Assembly (NCBI RefSeq): GCF_001625195.1
Contig: NC_054391.1
Coordinates: 4,041,157-4,105,156 of the forward strand
Direction of reading: 5' to 3'
Length of the DNA stretch: 64,000 nt
From: Drechmeria coniospora
Lineage: Eukaryota > Ascomycota > Sordariomycetes > Hypocreales > Ophiocordycipitaceae
Part shown: positions 12,094 to 23,034 of the stretch, piece by piece
Layout of the letters: each line of letters begins with the position of its first letter
Numbering within the stretch: position 1 is the first letter of the stretch
Notes under the pieces: generated by a model
What the model was told of the DNA's origin: nothing
What the model saw: only the letters and a program-made list of their open reading frames with translations
Databases searched by the model: none
Program-made: the position numbers and the translations under genes

Positions 12094-12118
12094 GGGGGGG
12101 GGGGGGAGGGAGGGGGGA
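12094..12118 (+). repeat. G-run, quadruplex-prone
   Basis: Thirteen G residues followed by AGGGA and a further six G. It lies about 480 bp upstream of the swi1 start codon, so it is probably in the leader or promoter, with the G-rich strand being the swi1 template strand. Confidence 0.6.
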
Positions 12119-14147
12119 GCCGCAAGCGAGCGGTGGAGCGGCGGCGCTTGGAAGACGAGGAAGTGCGCAGGTGGTAGGGGAGGGGAAGGGAGCAGGGCGA
12201 GGGAGGTACTTTGCTCGACGGGCAACGAAGGAGGGATGCGACGTACCTAGTGCCGCAACGGAGCCAGCGAGCCGCTGGGCAGCGGGATACCGGTACCGGT
12301 CGAAATGGTGGCAGCAGAGCAACGGACGGCTAGCTATCAGGCATCGACGGCCAAGCGGTTGCGCTCAGCAATCCAACGCAAGCGAGCGATGCGATAGGAA
12401 GGGAGCGGGCGGTGGAGCGGCACAGAGATGATTCATCGGCAGCCGCGCAGTGCGAATGCGAGGCGCGCAGCAGGCCGGGCCAAGCCGGTGGGTAGGAGAA
12501 ATTTTCGTGACAGGCGGGCCAAGACGGCAGCTCAGGCGACGCCGACGAGGCGCAAAACGGGCTCGGAGGTTCGAAGCCCACAGCAGACGGGCGCCGCGGG
12601 TCGCTCAGCGAAATATCCGACCGAGAACTGTCGGTTCTGCGGTCAGGGGTGCGGGAACGGGTGCGGGTGCGGCGAGTTGCGGTGCTCGAGGCAGGCAGAG
12701 GGAGTGAACGGATGGCGACTCCTGCTGGCGGTGTGGCGGTGGGTGGACTTGGGCTGAGGCCACGCTGCCTACACACGATTGCAGCAGCCGCGGTGCCGAG
12801 GACAGGCAACCAGCCAGTCATGAGCCAAAGGGCCGACGCCAGGATTGGTTGGCATGACGCTAGCCGCATCCGGGTTAACCCTGAGCAAGGGCTCATCGGT
12901 GGGGGCAACAGGGCCAATCAGAGGCGAATGTTAGCGAGGTACAGGCAGCAGACGTGCTTGCTGTTAGGCGGTAGCGCGAACTCTGGCGGGGGACCTATCA
13001 AGGGCGAGCTCTCTCGGAGCTCAGCGTTAGCAGGTTGATGCCCATGAGGGAATGCCCAGGGCGTGGCGGCGACGAGCCCTCCAAAACATGGCAGATTGCG
13101 TTGGTCAGGCCCAGATGGCAACGCCAAAGAGAATCAAGCGAGCAAGACGGATGATTCTTGGCAGCTGTTCTGGGTGACGAGGGCCGTCAGCAGTCCACGG
13201 CCCGGGCGCCGTTGTCGTTCCTTTGCTCCTGGATCGAAAGGTCGTGGCCCGAAAGCATGCGTACTCCATGGATAGCGAGAGGCGAACCGGAAGCAGGTCG
13301 GTACCTCCTGGTCGGTACGCTCGCTCAATGTCTCGGCCTGCGCAGTGGCAATAAGACAGGTTTCGATGACTGACTTTGCCGTGATGTTGCGCCTGGTCGT
13401 CAATGGCCCCTGCCTGCTCCTCCGGTTGGCGGTGATGACGACCGCCGCAGCTGCAGGTCAGGGCTGCCATGATTCAGACGGAATGCTCGTGCGCGGAGAA
13501 AGTTGCTCGTGCAAAAAGTCGATTCCCTCCCCCAGGTCTCATCCATCTCGAAGCCTCTCCGCGTGGAGTGGTTGAGGGCCCCGACGGGACGTGCTGGAGC
13601 ATGCATGTTCCCCTTGGACGAGGCCCAAGTCTGCATCAGACGTGCCAAAGTGGTCGCATCGCGTTTCGTCCAACGAAATGGGCCGCAATGCGAGGCATCG
13701 AAAACCAGGGGAGCGCAAGTTAACCGGTCGACGAGGAATGACGAGCAAATCAATTCGGTCAGTTCGCTCTCGTTCCCTCCACCAAGACAACTGTCGTGCT
13801 TGCAACATCGCTGGCTGGATGGCTACCGAATGGCGTCGACAGCGGCCCCACATGGGCACAGGGCCAAGGTGTACTGTAGACTTTGACGGCACAACAAGAT
13901 GCATCCACTCCGACGGGGGACCGCTGTGTCGCTGAGAGACGCTTGCAAGAATGGATGACGGCGTGAAGCTTGCAGTGCGGGTTGGTGGCAAGCGTCCCTC
14001 GGTGGCTCCGATTATCCATGGAGGGGGCGCATCGTCGATTCAGGGCCAAAGGCAGATAGGGTGGGTGCAAAAGGATGTTGGGTCCCTGCGCTGATACTGA
14101 CGTGGGACGCGCTTCCGAGGCCACTGGACAGCTTGGTGCCAGGCGCT

Positions 14148-14264
14148 GGGTGCGGGTGCTGGGTGCGGGTGCTGGGTGCGGGTGCTGGGTGCGGGTGCTG
14201 GGTGCGGGTGCTGGGTGCGGGTGCTGGGTGCGGGTGCTGGGTGCGGGTGCTGGGTGCGGGTGCT
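14148..14264 (+). repeat. Nine-copy 13-bp tandem repeat
   Basis: Nine perfect head-to-tail copies of GGGTGCGGGTGCT. The array is followed at about 14318-14355 by degenerate 7-bp GCTGGGT copies, which look like the shorter ancestor unit. Because 13 is not a multiple of three, all three forward frames stay open and give the same peptide repeat. Confidence 0.95.
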
Positions 14265-16327
14265 GGGCGCTGCTGAGTGCTGGGGTGTTGAGTACCAGGT
14301 ACCTACTACTGAGGTACTAGGGCTGGGTGCTGGGTGCTGGGTGCTGGGTGCTGCCAGTGCCGGAGCTTCTGGGTGGGTGCTGGAGGAGGAGCCGAATCAG
14401 CCTACCCTGCCAGCGTCAGGCGCGCTCGGCCGTCGTTTTGAAGTCTTGCCGTTGCACCACGGCGATCCCAGGTGCCCTTTTCTGCTCCGTTTGCTGCTCT
14501 CCATCGCGTCAATGGAATCGTCGACAACCGTGGTCCGCGGCAGACACCTCTTTGATCTCTTCCTCTTGCCATCCTCGGCGCGAGGGAGCTGCAGTGACGA
14601 GCGATTGAATGGCCACTAACAGGGTGCCGAAGCGGCTGGAGCGGTGGCAGCCATCTAAGTGCGGGCGAATGTCGCGGCCGGCGAAACGACCAGCACAACG
14701 CAGACCAGATCGAACCGGGAGCGGTGAAATGGGGAAGGAAGTGAGGGAGAGGGACAGAAGGGACAAAATGGAGGAGCACGGGAAGATGTTTAAGATGGGA
14801 GGGAAAATCAGAACGGGGGGGAAGGGTTTAGTTATGTGAGCGAACCCGCAGGTGGGTGACTGAATGGGTGACTGACTGACTGACTGGACGGCCAGAGGTG
14901 GCCTGGGCTGACCCGAAGGCCAGCGGCCAACCTCTTAGCCTGTTCCCGACCCGGCGTCCGACTGCTGGCAGCCGTACCCTCCTCCCAGTCCTACAGCAGC
15001 CTCTCGATCGATGAAGAGCGAAGCGACCAGTCGCCCTCCCTGGGGCCGTCCTGCAGAACTCTTGTCCGTTGCATCGATGCGAATTCAGACGAAGCCTTGA
15101 TTTATTTTCCATCTCCAACGGCGGCCTCCATTTTCTCTCGCCGCCTGTCGGAATCCCGGTGGCCTGTCGGTTCCATTGCAGGGAGGGGGGGTCTGGCCTA
15201 CGCCTAGGCACTGAAGGTGAGGCCTGCTGACGACACCGACTTCTCGTTGCGTCCACAGGGCGGGCCTCCTCCACCAGCAGCACGCTCCAGACTCCAGCCT
15301 CCAACACCGTCCATCCCCACTCTCGAGTCGGTCGTCCGCCGACTCCAAGGACAGAATGATGGCAAGAAACCGCGGCGAGAGCGGCAGAGGCGCCGTCCAT
15401 GCTCCAGGCTCCAGGCCGTAGGCCACATTTTGGTGTTCATGGTCGCGACATGGCACGAAGCACCCTTCACCGAGAGCCGGTTGCGAAGAAGAAAGGGAAA
15501 ATGGTGACATGGGCGGTAGGTGTGCCTGGTCATGTCTGGCATGGCCACGCGGATGACGGACCCATCCATCGAGCCCCGAGGACGGATCTACGAGCAGCAG
15601 CCGCGCCGAACTCCCGCTTCACCGACGCTTGCCATCTCGACTGGGCCCCCCGAAACATCTGTCCAACTTCACAATCTCCTTGGCACGAATCCCCGTTTTG
15701 CCTGCTCACCCCACACACGAATAGGCCCCAAGGTCAGTGGCGTCTGTTGTCATTACGTAGCTCGCCCACACCCTCGTCGTTGTTAGGCACCTCGAGCACA
15801 CCTACAATGCATCAATGTCGACGTGTGCATGCACGGAGGATTCCGTACGAGGTACGGCGTGCGTCGTGCGAGCAGCCGTCAGTTTCATTTCCATGTGGCG
15901 GGGGGGGAGGGGGATTGGATTCCAATCGACTCGTCCTCGCCTCCGAATCAATGCCTTCTAGGGGTTGACCCCAGCACCCGCGGGAAGCAATTTGCCTGCC
16001 CGTTTGACAGTTTCGTCTCGCCGCAACGAGACCACGGCAGACGACAAAGGCCGCAGATCTGTCCCACGAGTCACGGCCCGACCAAGCGAGCAAGACTCGT
16101 CGTCCAGTGCGACTCTTTTGGACGGCCATGGTCGCGGCGGGAGCATGCTCCTGCCTGGTTGCCTCCCATACCACAATCGCACTCCTCTGCACGCGGCACG
16201 CGGCACGCGGCACTGGTGCTCGGAACTGGTGCACAGGTGCACAATGGCTCTTCTCGGCATCGGCATTCAACTCCCTGCTATGTTGTGCGTGCAGCAAGTA
16301 CTCCGGACAATCGCCCACAATGCATTT

Positions 16328-17450
16328 CCAAGTACATGTACTCCGTACGGAGTGCGCCTACTATTATCTGGGTGCTATTCGGTGTGTAAGTATGCATGTA
16401 ATTACTAACCTAGTGGTATTGTCAGACGAGAACGGGACGAAGCCACGTCCAGGCACGACCCCCAGGTAACAGTATCTCCTATGCCGCCTTGGCCCGTCAA
16501 ATCTCCCCAGCCTGCGACAAGCCGAGGTTATTGGCTCCTCCGGCCCATCGACACGAAAGGCTGGCAAGACTGACCCTGTCTCTCATCCAGTCCCCTGTTC
16601 CTCGATGGACAAAAGACTCGACCCTTCATGGCACGTCCCCTCTGCTCGACGTGGTTTTCGTACCTGCAACGACCCAGCAGTCTTGGCGAGCTCTTTGGAA
16701 GTATTGCCCGACTGCATGCCCATGTGATGGACTCGAACCTACCACTACCTCGCAGGCTTTAGTGCCGAGCACCAGTGTTGGGAACCGGTAGTAGAACTCG
16801 TGCTTGCTGTTCATGGACGGATTCTGTACTCACAAGTAGGTGTACAAGTACCTATTCAGTAGCACTTGGTACCTAGTAATCCCTTCCGAGTGCTGCAGTT
16901 AGACCGAACTGCCGGCATTCAACCAACATGGGTGCGAACGAGTAATAGTAATATCACATACATGTACTGTAAGTACATGCACCTTGCAAGTGTGGGGTAG
17001 GCAACATACTGTACTTAAGTACCTGGTACTGCTCTGTAGTTGTACCTACTTGTACATGCACTGTGCATGCACGGTGTGCAAGTACAGGTTCTTGTGCTTG
17101 TAATAATGCTTGTAGATATTTGTTGCCCGCTCCCTTTGTTGTCGACCGTTTCTTCCTCCCTTGTGGGTGCGAAACGAGCGCATGTCCTTGTACTTGCACA
17201 GTATGCTGTTGTGCTGCGGAGTGGCGCTATACTTGCCTACTGTATGTGAACTCGGACGTGTAAGGAGTACTGAGCTTAATTGTTAAATGTATTAACTTAC
17301 TCCGTACTGCTAAAGTAAGTACTTAAGTAATACTGTACAACGTAAATACTAAGTAAATTTCTACCTATGCAATTCCTCCATACTTGTACTGTATGCTGCC
17401 CGTAATATAAGTACTGTAAGTACATGTACTTGGACGTACAACTACAACTA
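16328..17450. repeat. GTAC-rich intergenic tract A
   Basis: AT-richer than its surroundings and dense in GTAC, AAGTAC, TGTACTT and CTCCGTAC words on both strands. It has no coding potential. The same vocabulary recurs in at least three other spacers of this window. Confidence 0.7.
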
Positions 17451-17998
17451 CAACTAGGCCAATCCTCCTTCGAATGCCGATGCTACCCTGCAGCCTGCGT
17501 GAATGGATAATGGTTGCAGAGCACGGATACAAAGGACATAAGTAGTAAAGAGACACAGGCAAGGCAAAGAGCCATGGCAAATTTTTCATTTTTCCGTTCT
17601 CTTGTGTTCGCCTGAGGCTTCTCGCGCAAATCTGTCTGCCCGTCGTCCCACACTGACAGGGCGCAGGCTCCTCGTGGGCTTCATCCCGGTGCCGATCGAC
17701 ATGGATAGTTTCACGTTGCTGGTAACGGTACTCCACAAGTACTTCATACAAGCATTAAACTCAGAGGCACCACCACTAAACTGTGCAGCTCACATACAAC
17801 TACGAGTACCGAGTAGCGGGCAGTAGAGTATTGGGTACCAGGTACATACATGCAACTACGAGGCACTCGATTCGACAATCAATGAATGATTGAATTGCTT
17901 TGCCGTGCCATGTCAATTCGTGACTGACAACTGTCGCTTGAAAAAGGCATCCACATCAACCAAGACCACGCCCAAACGATAGGCCATGCCAAAATGCA

Positions 17999-19270
17999 TC
18001 AAGCAGCCGACACCTTCGACTTTGTATGCTCCAGCACAGCTCGAATGCCCTCGTCCAGGTCGTCCAAGGCCAGGTACTCGTCTATCCACTCGACCGTCTT
18101 GCGCACCAGCTCCGCCCTGTCCGTGGTGGACTCCATCCTCTCCGCCAGCTGTCCGAGGACCTGGCGCATGTTCTGAGGGAATTCGGCCGTGTAGGGGCTC
18201 AGACCCAGGATCGGCCGTCGAATGTGGCAGTTGCCGGTGGCCGGGTCGTTGGGGAAGTGCGCGTCCATGCTGTCCAGAACGTGCTGACACACCTTTGCCT
18301 GCACCGAGACGCCGCGGAAACCGGCGAGCATGACGAAGAAGGTCTCGGCGACCTCTGGCCCGTAAAAGGCCTGCTTTTGCGATATGTCAAAGATGGCCAT
18401 GGGTATCGCGCCGTCCATGGCGGGGTTGGACTTGAGCTGCTCGGCCTCCTGCTTGTCGATGACCTTGGACTGCGCCATGGACGGCTGCGGCAGCCTCCCG
18501 TCGTCGTCGTCGTCGTCGTCGCTGTCGACGATGCGCAGCTCGTCGTCGGCCTCGACCCGGTCGGGCCGCAGCGGATCCTTGCCCGCCTTGCCCGCCTTCG
18601 CCTTTCGCTTGTCCACCTTCTCCAGCCATTCCATCTCGCACTTGGCGTACTCGACCCATAGCCGGCAGTCCTTGCTGCAGAATCGGCAGCCCCGCATGAA
18701 GAAGCTGCGTGACGCCGCCATGTCGCCGTGGCGCGCGGACCGTCGGCCGGCCATGATCCACATGTCGGCGTCGGTCGGCATCATGCGGATCGCGTTGGTC
18801 ATGGTCCTCCGCCACCGCTTCGTCGCCTTGATGCTAGCCGTGTAGGCCAGATACTCGAACCACAGCTCGCGGCAGGCGGGATGCCTGTTGACAGACCTCT
18901 CGTATATCGACAGGACACGGCCCTGGCCTGCCTGCGCCGATTCGAGGTGACGAATCTTGAGCCGCCGGCAGCGCTTGGACTTGAGCGCCTCGAGCGACTG
19001 TTCCCACTTGGCAAAGGCGGACCATTCGGATGGCTTGTTTCCCGGGGACAAGACCTTGTGCTCGTAGTCGTTGCGCTTCTGCACGATTGTCCGAATCTCC
19101 TCCTGAGGAAAGGGCTCAGCTTGGGCCATCGCACCACCCACCACACGACCGTGACGGCCGAACATCCGAACACGACGTACCTTGGAGAAGATTTCCTTTT
19201 CCTCCCACTCCCGCAGTTGCGGAACGGACCGTTCGAGGTAGAACCGCGCCTTGTCTGTTACGCCCGCCAT
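17999..19270 (-). CDS. utp6: U3 snoRNP protein UTP6, small-subunit processome component
   Basis: Part of the UTP-B subcomplex of the SSU processome, needed for 18S pre-rRNA cleavage in the nucleolus. Exon 1 is 19270-19181. Intron 19103-19180 (78 nt, GTACGT donor, CCTCAG acceptor) has no in-frame stop. Exon 2 runs 19102-17999. The spliced product is 397 residues. The join gives EIFSKEEIRTIVQKRNDYEHK, matching the Utp6 N-terminus (IF-x-EEIR-x-IV-x-KR-x-D-x-EHK). HAT repeats follow (SIYERSVNRHPACRELWFEYL and similar). The middle holds an acidic stretch with eight Asp in a row. The start MAGVTDKARFYLER at 19268-19270 agrees with the family. Divergent from cwh43, with 451 bp between the start codons. 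Confidence 0.92.
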   Translation of the reverse strand: MAGVTDKARFYLERSVPQLREWEEKEIFSKVRRVRMFGRHGRVVGGAMAQAEPFPQEEIRTIVQKRNDYEHKVLSPGNKPSEWSAFAKWEQSLEALKSKRCRRLKIRHLESAQAGQGRVLSIYERSVNRHPACRELWFEYLAYTASIKATKRWRRTMTNAIRMMPTDADMWIMAGRRSARHGDMAASRSFFMRGCRFCSKDCRLWVEYAKCEMEWLEKVDKRKAKAGKAGKDPLRPDRVEADDELRIVDSDDDDDDDGRLPQPSMAQSKVIDKQEAEQLKSNPAMDGAIPMAIFDISQKQAFYGPEVAETFFVMLAGFRGVSVQAKVCQHVLDSMDAHFPNDPATGNCHIRRPILGLSPYTAEFPQNMRQVLGQLAERMESTTDRAELVRKTVEWIDEYLALDDLDEGIRAVLEHTKSKVSAA

Positions 19271-19721
19271 GTTGAAGAATGGGCCGAAATGCGCAAGCGG
19301 GTAATGTTGGTGAGGAGAAGCTGATGGATGCCTGACCGGGGAGCCTTCTCGCTGGTTGGGAACCAAAGTTTTCGCGAGGCTGCAGGAGAATTTTTGCGGG
19401 GAGCAACCCCTACGTCAGCCTTGCGCTTCCGGAGCTCTGACTGGCCAATTTCAGGCGGCCCCCCTGGCCAGTGGCTTCGCCTCCCAATTCGGCCGCCCCA
19501 GCCGTGTCCCAGACGGATGCAGGGGGCAGCTATGGAACCTGTAGCACTCGTCGCGTGGATACCCGCGACGAGCTCCGCGACTCCTCACAACCTGTGGCCA
19601 CGGAAGCAAATCTCGCCCACCAAATAATCGCCCTCTCCCGTGCTGCCACCCTCCACACCCACCCATCTGGATGTCCTGGATGGCGTCGTGAGCTCTTCTG
19701 TTCCTTCATTCGTCATTGCCC
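19271..19721. promoter_or_regulatory. Bidirectional spacer between utp6 and cwh43
   Basis: Both divergent genes must be driven from these 451 bp. No specific element can be named. Confidence 0.45.
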
Positions 19722-22700
19722 ATGATGTCGTCCAAATACAAAGACAAGGATGGGGGTGTTGTCCTCCGTTTCGGAGGGCAGTGGGTGAGTTGGGCGCACA
19801 CTGCCGTCGCCTACAGTAAGTTCCAGCATCCCCCCCCGAGGCCGGTCGATGGCGAGAGCGGTGGATTGATGCGAAGAAATTTTGGCAGCCGCCTTCCTCA
19901 GCGCCTTGGTGGTGGGCGTCGCCCTGCACTACCACAAGATTGTGCAGAACGAGTTCTACGGATATCCCGACGAGTGGTTCCCGTCCGTCTCGGCGACGAT
20001 TGGCGACCGGTATCCCGAGCGATCCTTCTTCATGATCTTCATCGCCATCACATCCGGTACGAGCCTTGGCCGTCCCGCGGGCCGTCGGTGCCAGTCTGAC
20101 CGATGTAGGCCCTCGCTTTGCCCTCGTCGGCCTGTGGTATCTCCTAACCCGCAAGCCGGGATCGAAGCTCCCCGGCTTCATCGCCTCGATGGGTCTCGTG
20201 CGAACCCTCACGTGCGGCGGCTGGACGTACATTACGTCGACGGATGACCATGACTGGCATGACATCTTGATGATTTCGTACATTGTCGCCACCCTCCCCT
20301 GGACCATTGGCTGCATCGCGCTGAGCCCGGCGAACCCCAAGGCCGTCAAGTACCGCAAGTGTCTTGCCGGTGCCTTCTTCGGAACCCTCGTTCCCCTGAT
20401 TTTCTTCTTCATCCGTCACAAGGTCCACCGCGTGGCCGGAGGTACGTACGATGCCGACGCTGCACCTGGCTCGAACCTGGCTGACCGTGGTAGCCTACAC
20501 CATTTACGCCTTCTTCGAATGGTCACTGATCCTGTTCGACGTCGGCTTCGATGCCGTCACGGCTCTCGATTTCGAGACGTTTGAAGTGTCGGTCAGGGAT
20601 GTCCAAGGGGCGAGCAAGGGGTACGTGCAATGGCTTCCAAAGTAGTGCTGGCTCGGGTACAACGGCGTCGAATAAACAATGCCGAACCGGGTCTAAATCG
20701 TTGCAGTGCAAACTCCGTCTACGTCCCGTCCGAAGTGATAGAGAAAGAGTAAGCAAGCACACGCAGTTTCCACCTCGCCACCGCCGCCTGCTGATGAGAT
20801 GGTAGGAAGGAGAAGTTGACGGGCGGTCTCTTCTCCCTTCGCTTCACCTGGTCCGAGGCACTCGACACCATGGCCGATGTTTACCACGGAGTATGTCTCG
20901 TCTCGCCCACCCCCCCGGAGGCTGGTCGGTATCTGACGTGACGCCAGTATATATTTTGGTCCATGCTGACCAGCTTGGGACTTGTCGTTTGGTGTAAGCT
21001 GCCCGCCCCCGCGGTGCGAGGACGCGAAAAGCTAACCTCGCCGGAGACTTCCCCCTCTGGCACATGGGCATCTCGGGCTTCGAGGCCTTTGTTCTCGTGT
21101 CCGTCTCGCCGGCCCTCCTGGTCGGCCCGCTCCGATCTGCCGTCATCAGCAATCTCCGAATCATCCACGTGCTCTCCTTGGCCGGCGTTGCCGCCTACCT
21201 CGTCATAGATCCGACCTATCGCCTGCTCACCGTCGGCTTCGGCGTCGCCCTCGCGACCTTGGGCTGGGTCGGCACGCTGTACTCGGAGTCCTCGCACGAG
21301 GCGCGGTTCGAATCCAAGCTCCTCGGTCTCATGGTCGGCCTGATCATGTCGTCGACGGCCAAGTTTGCCTGGCAGACGAACAACCCGGTTTGGCCGATCA
21401 TGCACGCCGCCAACGGTGGATGGAACGGCACGGGCCTGGTCCTCGGCGTCCTGGCCGCGCTCCGCTTCACGCGCAAGGCGCCCTTGACGAGCGGCTCGTC
21501 GGCCGAGGGAAGGCAAGGGGGCTCCTCGCTCCTCGCCGCCTGCGGCGTCGGCGGCCTGTTCTTCGGCCTCCACTCCCTCCTGTCGGACACGAGCACCATG
21601 ATCCTCTGGGGCTGGGAAGGCTTTCCCATCCGCGGCCCGTACTTTTCCACCCACGGCTGGTGCACCGTCGCCGCCATGTCGGCCGGCCTCTTCGTCGGCA
21701 TCTCCAAGCCTTCCCTGGCCGGCGGCTGGCTGCCGTACGCCGCCGGCGGCGCGGGCGCCATGGTGCTGACGTTCTTCAGCCACTGGGTCGGCTACTACGG
21801 CGGACTCACCCTCGCCGTCTACCTCATGGCCGTGTCGGTGCCTCTCATCGCCACGGCGTCGAAGAGGAGCCCGGCGGTGACGTTTGGGCTGGGATTTTTC
21901 ATCTACATCTTCCTCGTCCTCTTCCACGTGTGGGTCGTCGCCTACGCCTTCGTGCCGGGCGGACCGCTCGTCCGAGAGCGCACCGACTGGATCATGATGA
22001 CGCTGATGGTCCTCCTCGGCCTCGGCGTCTTCAACTTTAACGCGTCGCGGCCCCGGCGGCAGCAGGCTCGGCGGCCGTCGCAGTCGCAGCACAAGAAGTA
22101 CTTTGCCGTCTCGACGCTCCTCGTCAACATCGTCTTTCTCTGCGCCGCCTTTATGCGATTCCCGACCAACGACTACAAGCCCTACCACGCCAAGGACCGC
22201 GTCCTCACGGCCGGCATATGGACCATTCACTTCTCGCTCGACAACGACATGTGGTCGTCGGAGTACCGCATGCGCGACCTCATCAAGGAGATGGAGCTCG
22301 ACGTCGTCGGCCTGCTCGAGTCGGACCTGCAGCGCGTCATCATGGGCAACCGCGACACGACGCAGTTCCTCGCCGAGGACCTCGGCATGTACGTCGACTA
22401 CGGGCCGGGCCCCAACAAGCACACGTGGGGCGCGGCGCTGCTGTCCAAGTTCCCCATCGTCGAGTCGAAGCATCACCTGCTGCCGAGCCCCGTCGGCGAG
22501 CTCGCGCCGGCGATCCACGCGACGCTCGACGTCTACGGCGAGCTCGTCGACGTCTTCGTCTTCCACTCGGGCCAGGAGGAGGACCCCGAGGACCGGCGGC
22601 TGCAGTCGGAGTACCTCGCCAAGCTCATGGGCTCGACGTCGCGGCCGGCCGTGCTGCTCAGCTACCTCGTGACGAAGCCGCTCGAGGGCAACTACAAGAC

Positions 22701-23034
22701 GTACGTGGGCGAGACGTCGGGCATGCACGACATCGACCCGACCGACTGGGATCGCTGGTGCGAGTACATCCTGTACAAGGGCCTCCGTCGCGTCGGCTAC
22801 GCGCGGGTGAGCCGCAGCACCATCACGGACACGGAGCTGCAGGTGGGCAAGTTTGTCATCCCGCAGTCCGGCGCCGAGTCGGCGCAGCTCGAGGCGCGTC
22901 CGGCCGAGGAGCGGGACCGGCGCGCGCAGGAGCACGAGGTGCCCGAAGGCTGGCGGTTCCCGGCCATGTTCAAGGGGCAGGGCGTGAGGGATCACAGGTA
23001 TCACGTGTTTGAGGAACCGAGATACTTTCACTGA
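19722..23034 (+). CDS. cwh43: CWH43, GPI-anchor lipid remodelling membrane protein
   Basis: In yeast, Cwh43 exchanges the lipid of GPI anchors for ceramide in the ER. Eight exons: 19722-19815, 19889-20056, 20109-20441, 20494-20620, 20707-20748, 20806-20890, 20948-20993 and 21047-23034. Every junction keeps frame and gives 960 residues, close to the yeast protein. The N-terminal Frag1/DRAM-like domain (first about 290 residues) has several membrane helices. A polytopic middle follows ([32 protein letters not shown]). The C-terminal endonuclease/exonuclease/phosphatase-like domain (about 690-960) shows [26 protein letters not shown] and [17 protein letters not shown]. The N-terminal PGAP2-like and C-terminal parts are fused, as is usual in fungi. 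ATG codons at 19722 and 19725 are both possible starts. A long open frame on the opposite strand is a codon-bias shadow. Confidence 0.95.

Larger units (their letters stand above)
11621..17998. other. 6.4 kb stretch with no convincing gene, upstream of swi1
   Basis: This must hold the swi1 promoter and 5' leader at its left end and the utp6 3' region at its right end. The first part is very G-rich, with simple TG and GA tracts near 11800-11850 and G-runs near 12100. A 13-bp tandem array lies at 14148-14264, GACT repeats near 14870, and a GTAC-rich AT tract at 16328-17450. Open frames of up to about 190 codons occur on both strands. They lack splice-supported extension, family motifs and consistent codon usage, so I do not call them genes. 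Confidence 0.6.

Noticed and set aside
10610..12250. Plus-strand frame of about 546 codons with a long leucine run
   Set aside because: The leucines are the CTG complement of the swi1 polyglutamine codons; the rest is antisense to swi1 and its leader.
14061..14619. Repeat-bearing frames with GCWVRVLGAGAG cycles
   Set aside because: They arise because a 13-bp perfect repeat keeps all three frames open; no start context or flanking coding sequence supports a gene.
12330..15968. Frames of 100-195 codons on both strands in the gene-free stretch
   Set aside because: No family likeness, low-complexity Arg/Pro/Ser composition, no consistent splice structure.
16720..16760. tRNA B-box-like GGTTCGAGTCC on the minus strand
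   Set aside because: I could not fold a matching acceptor stem or a full T stem, and no A box sits at the right distance.
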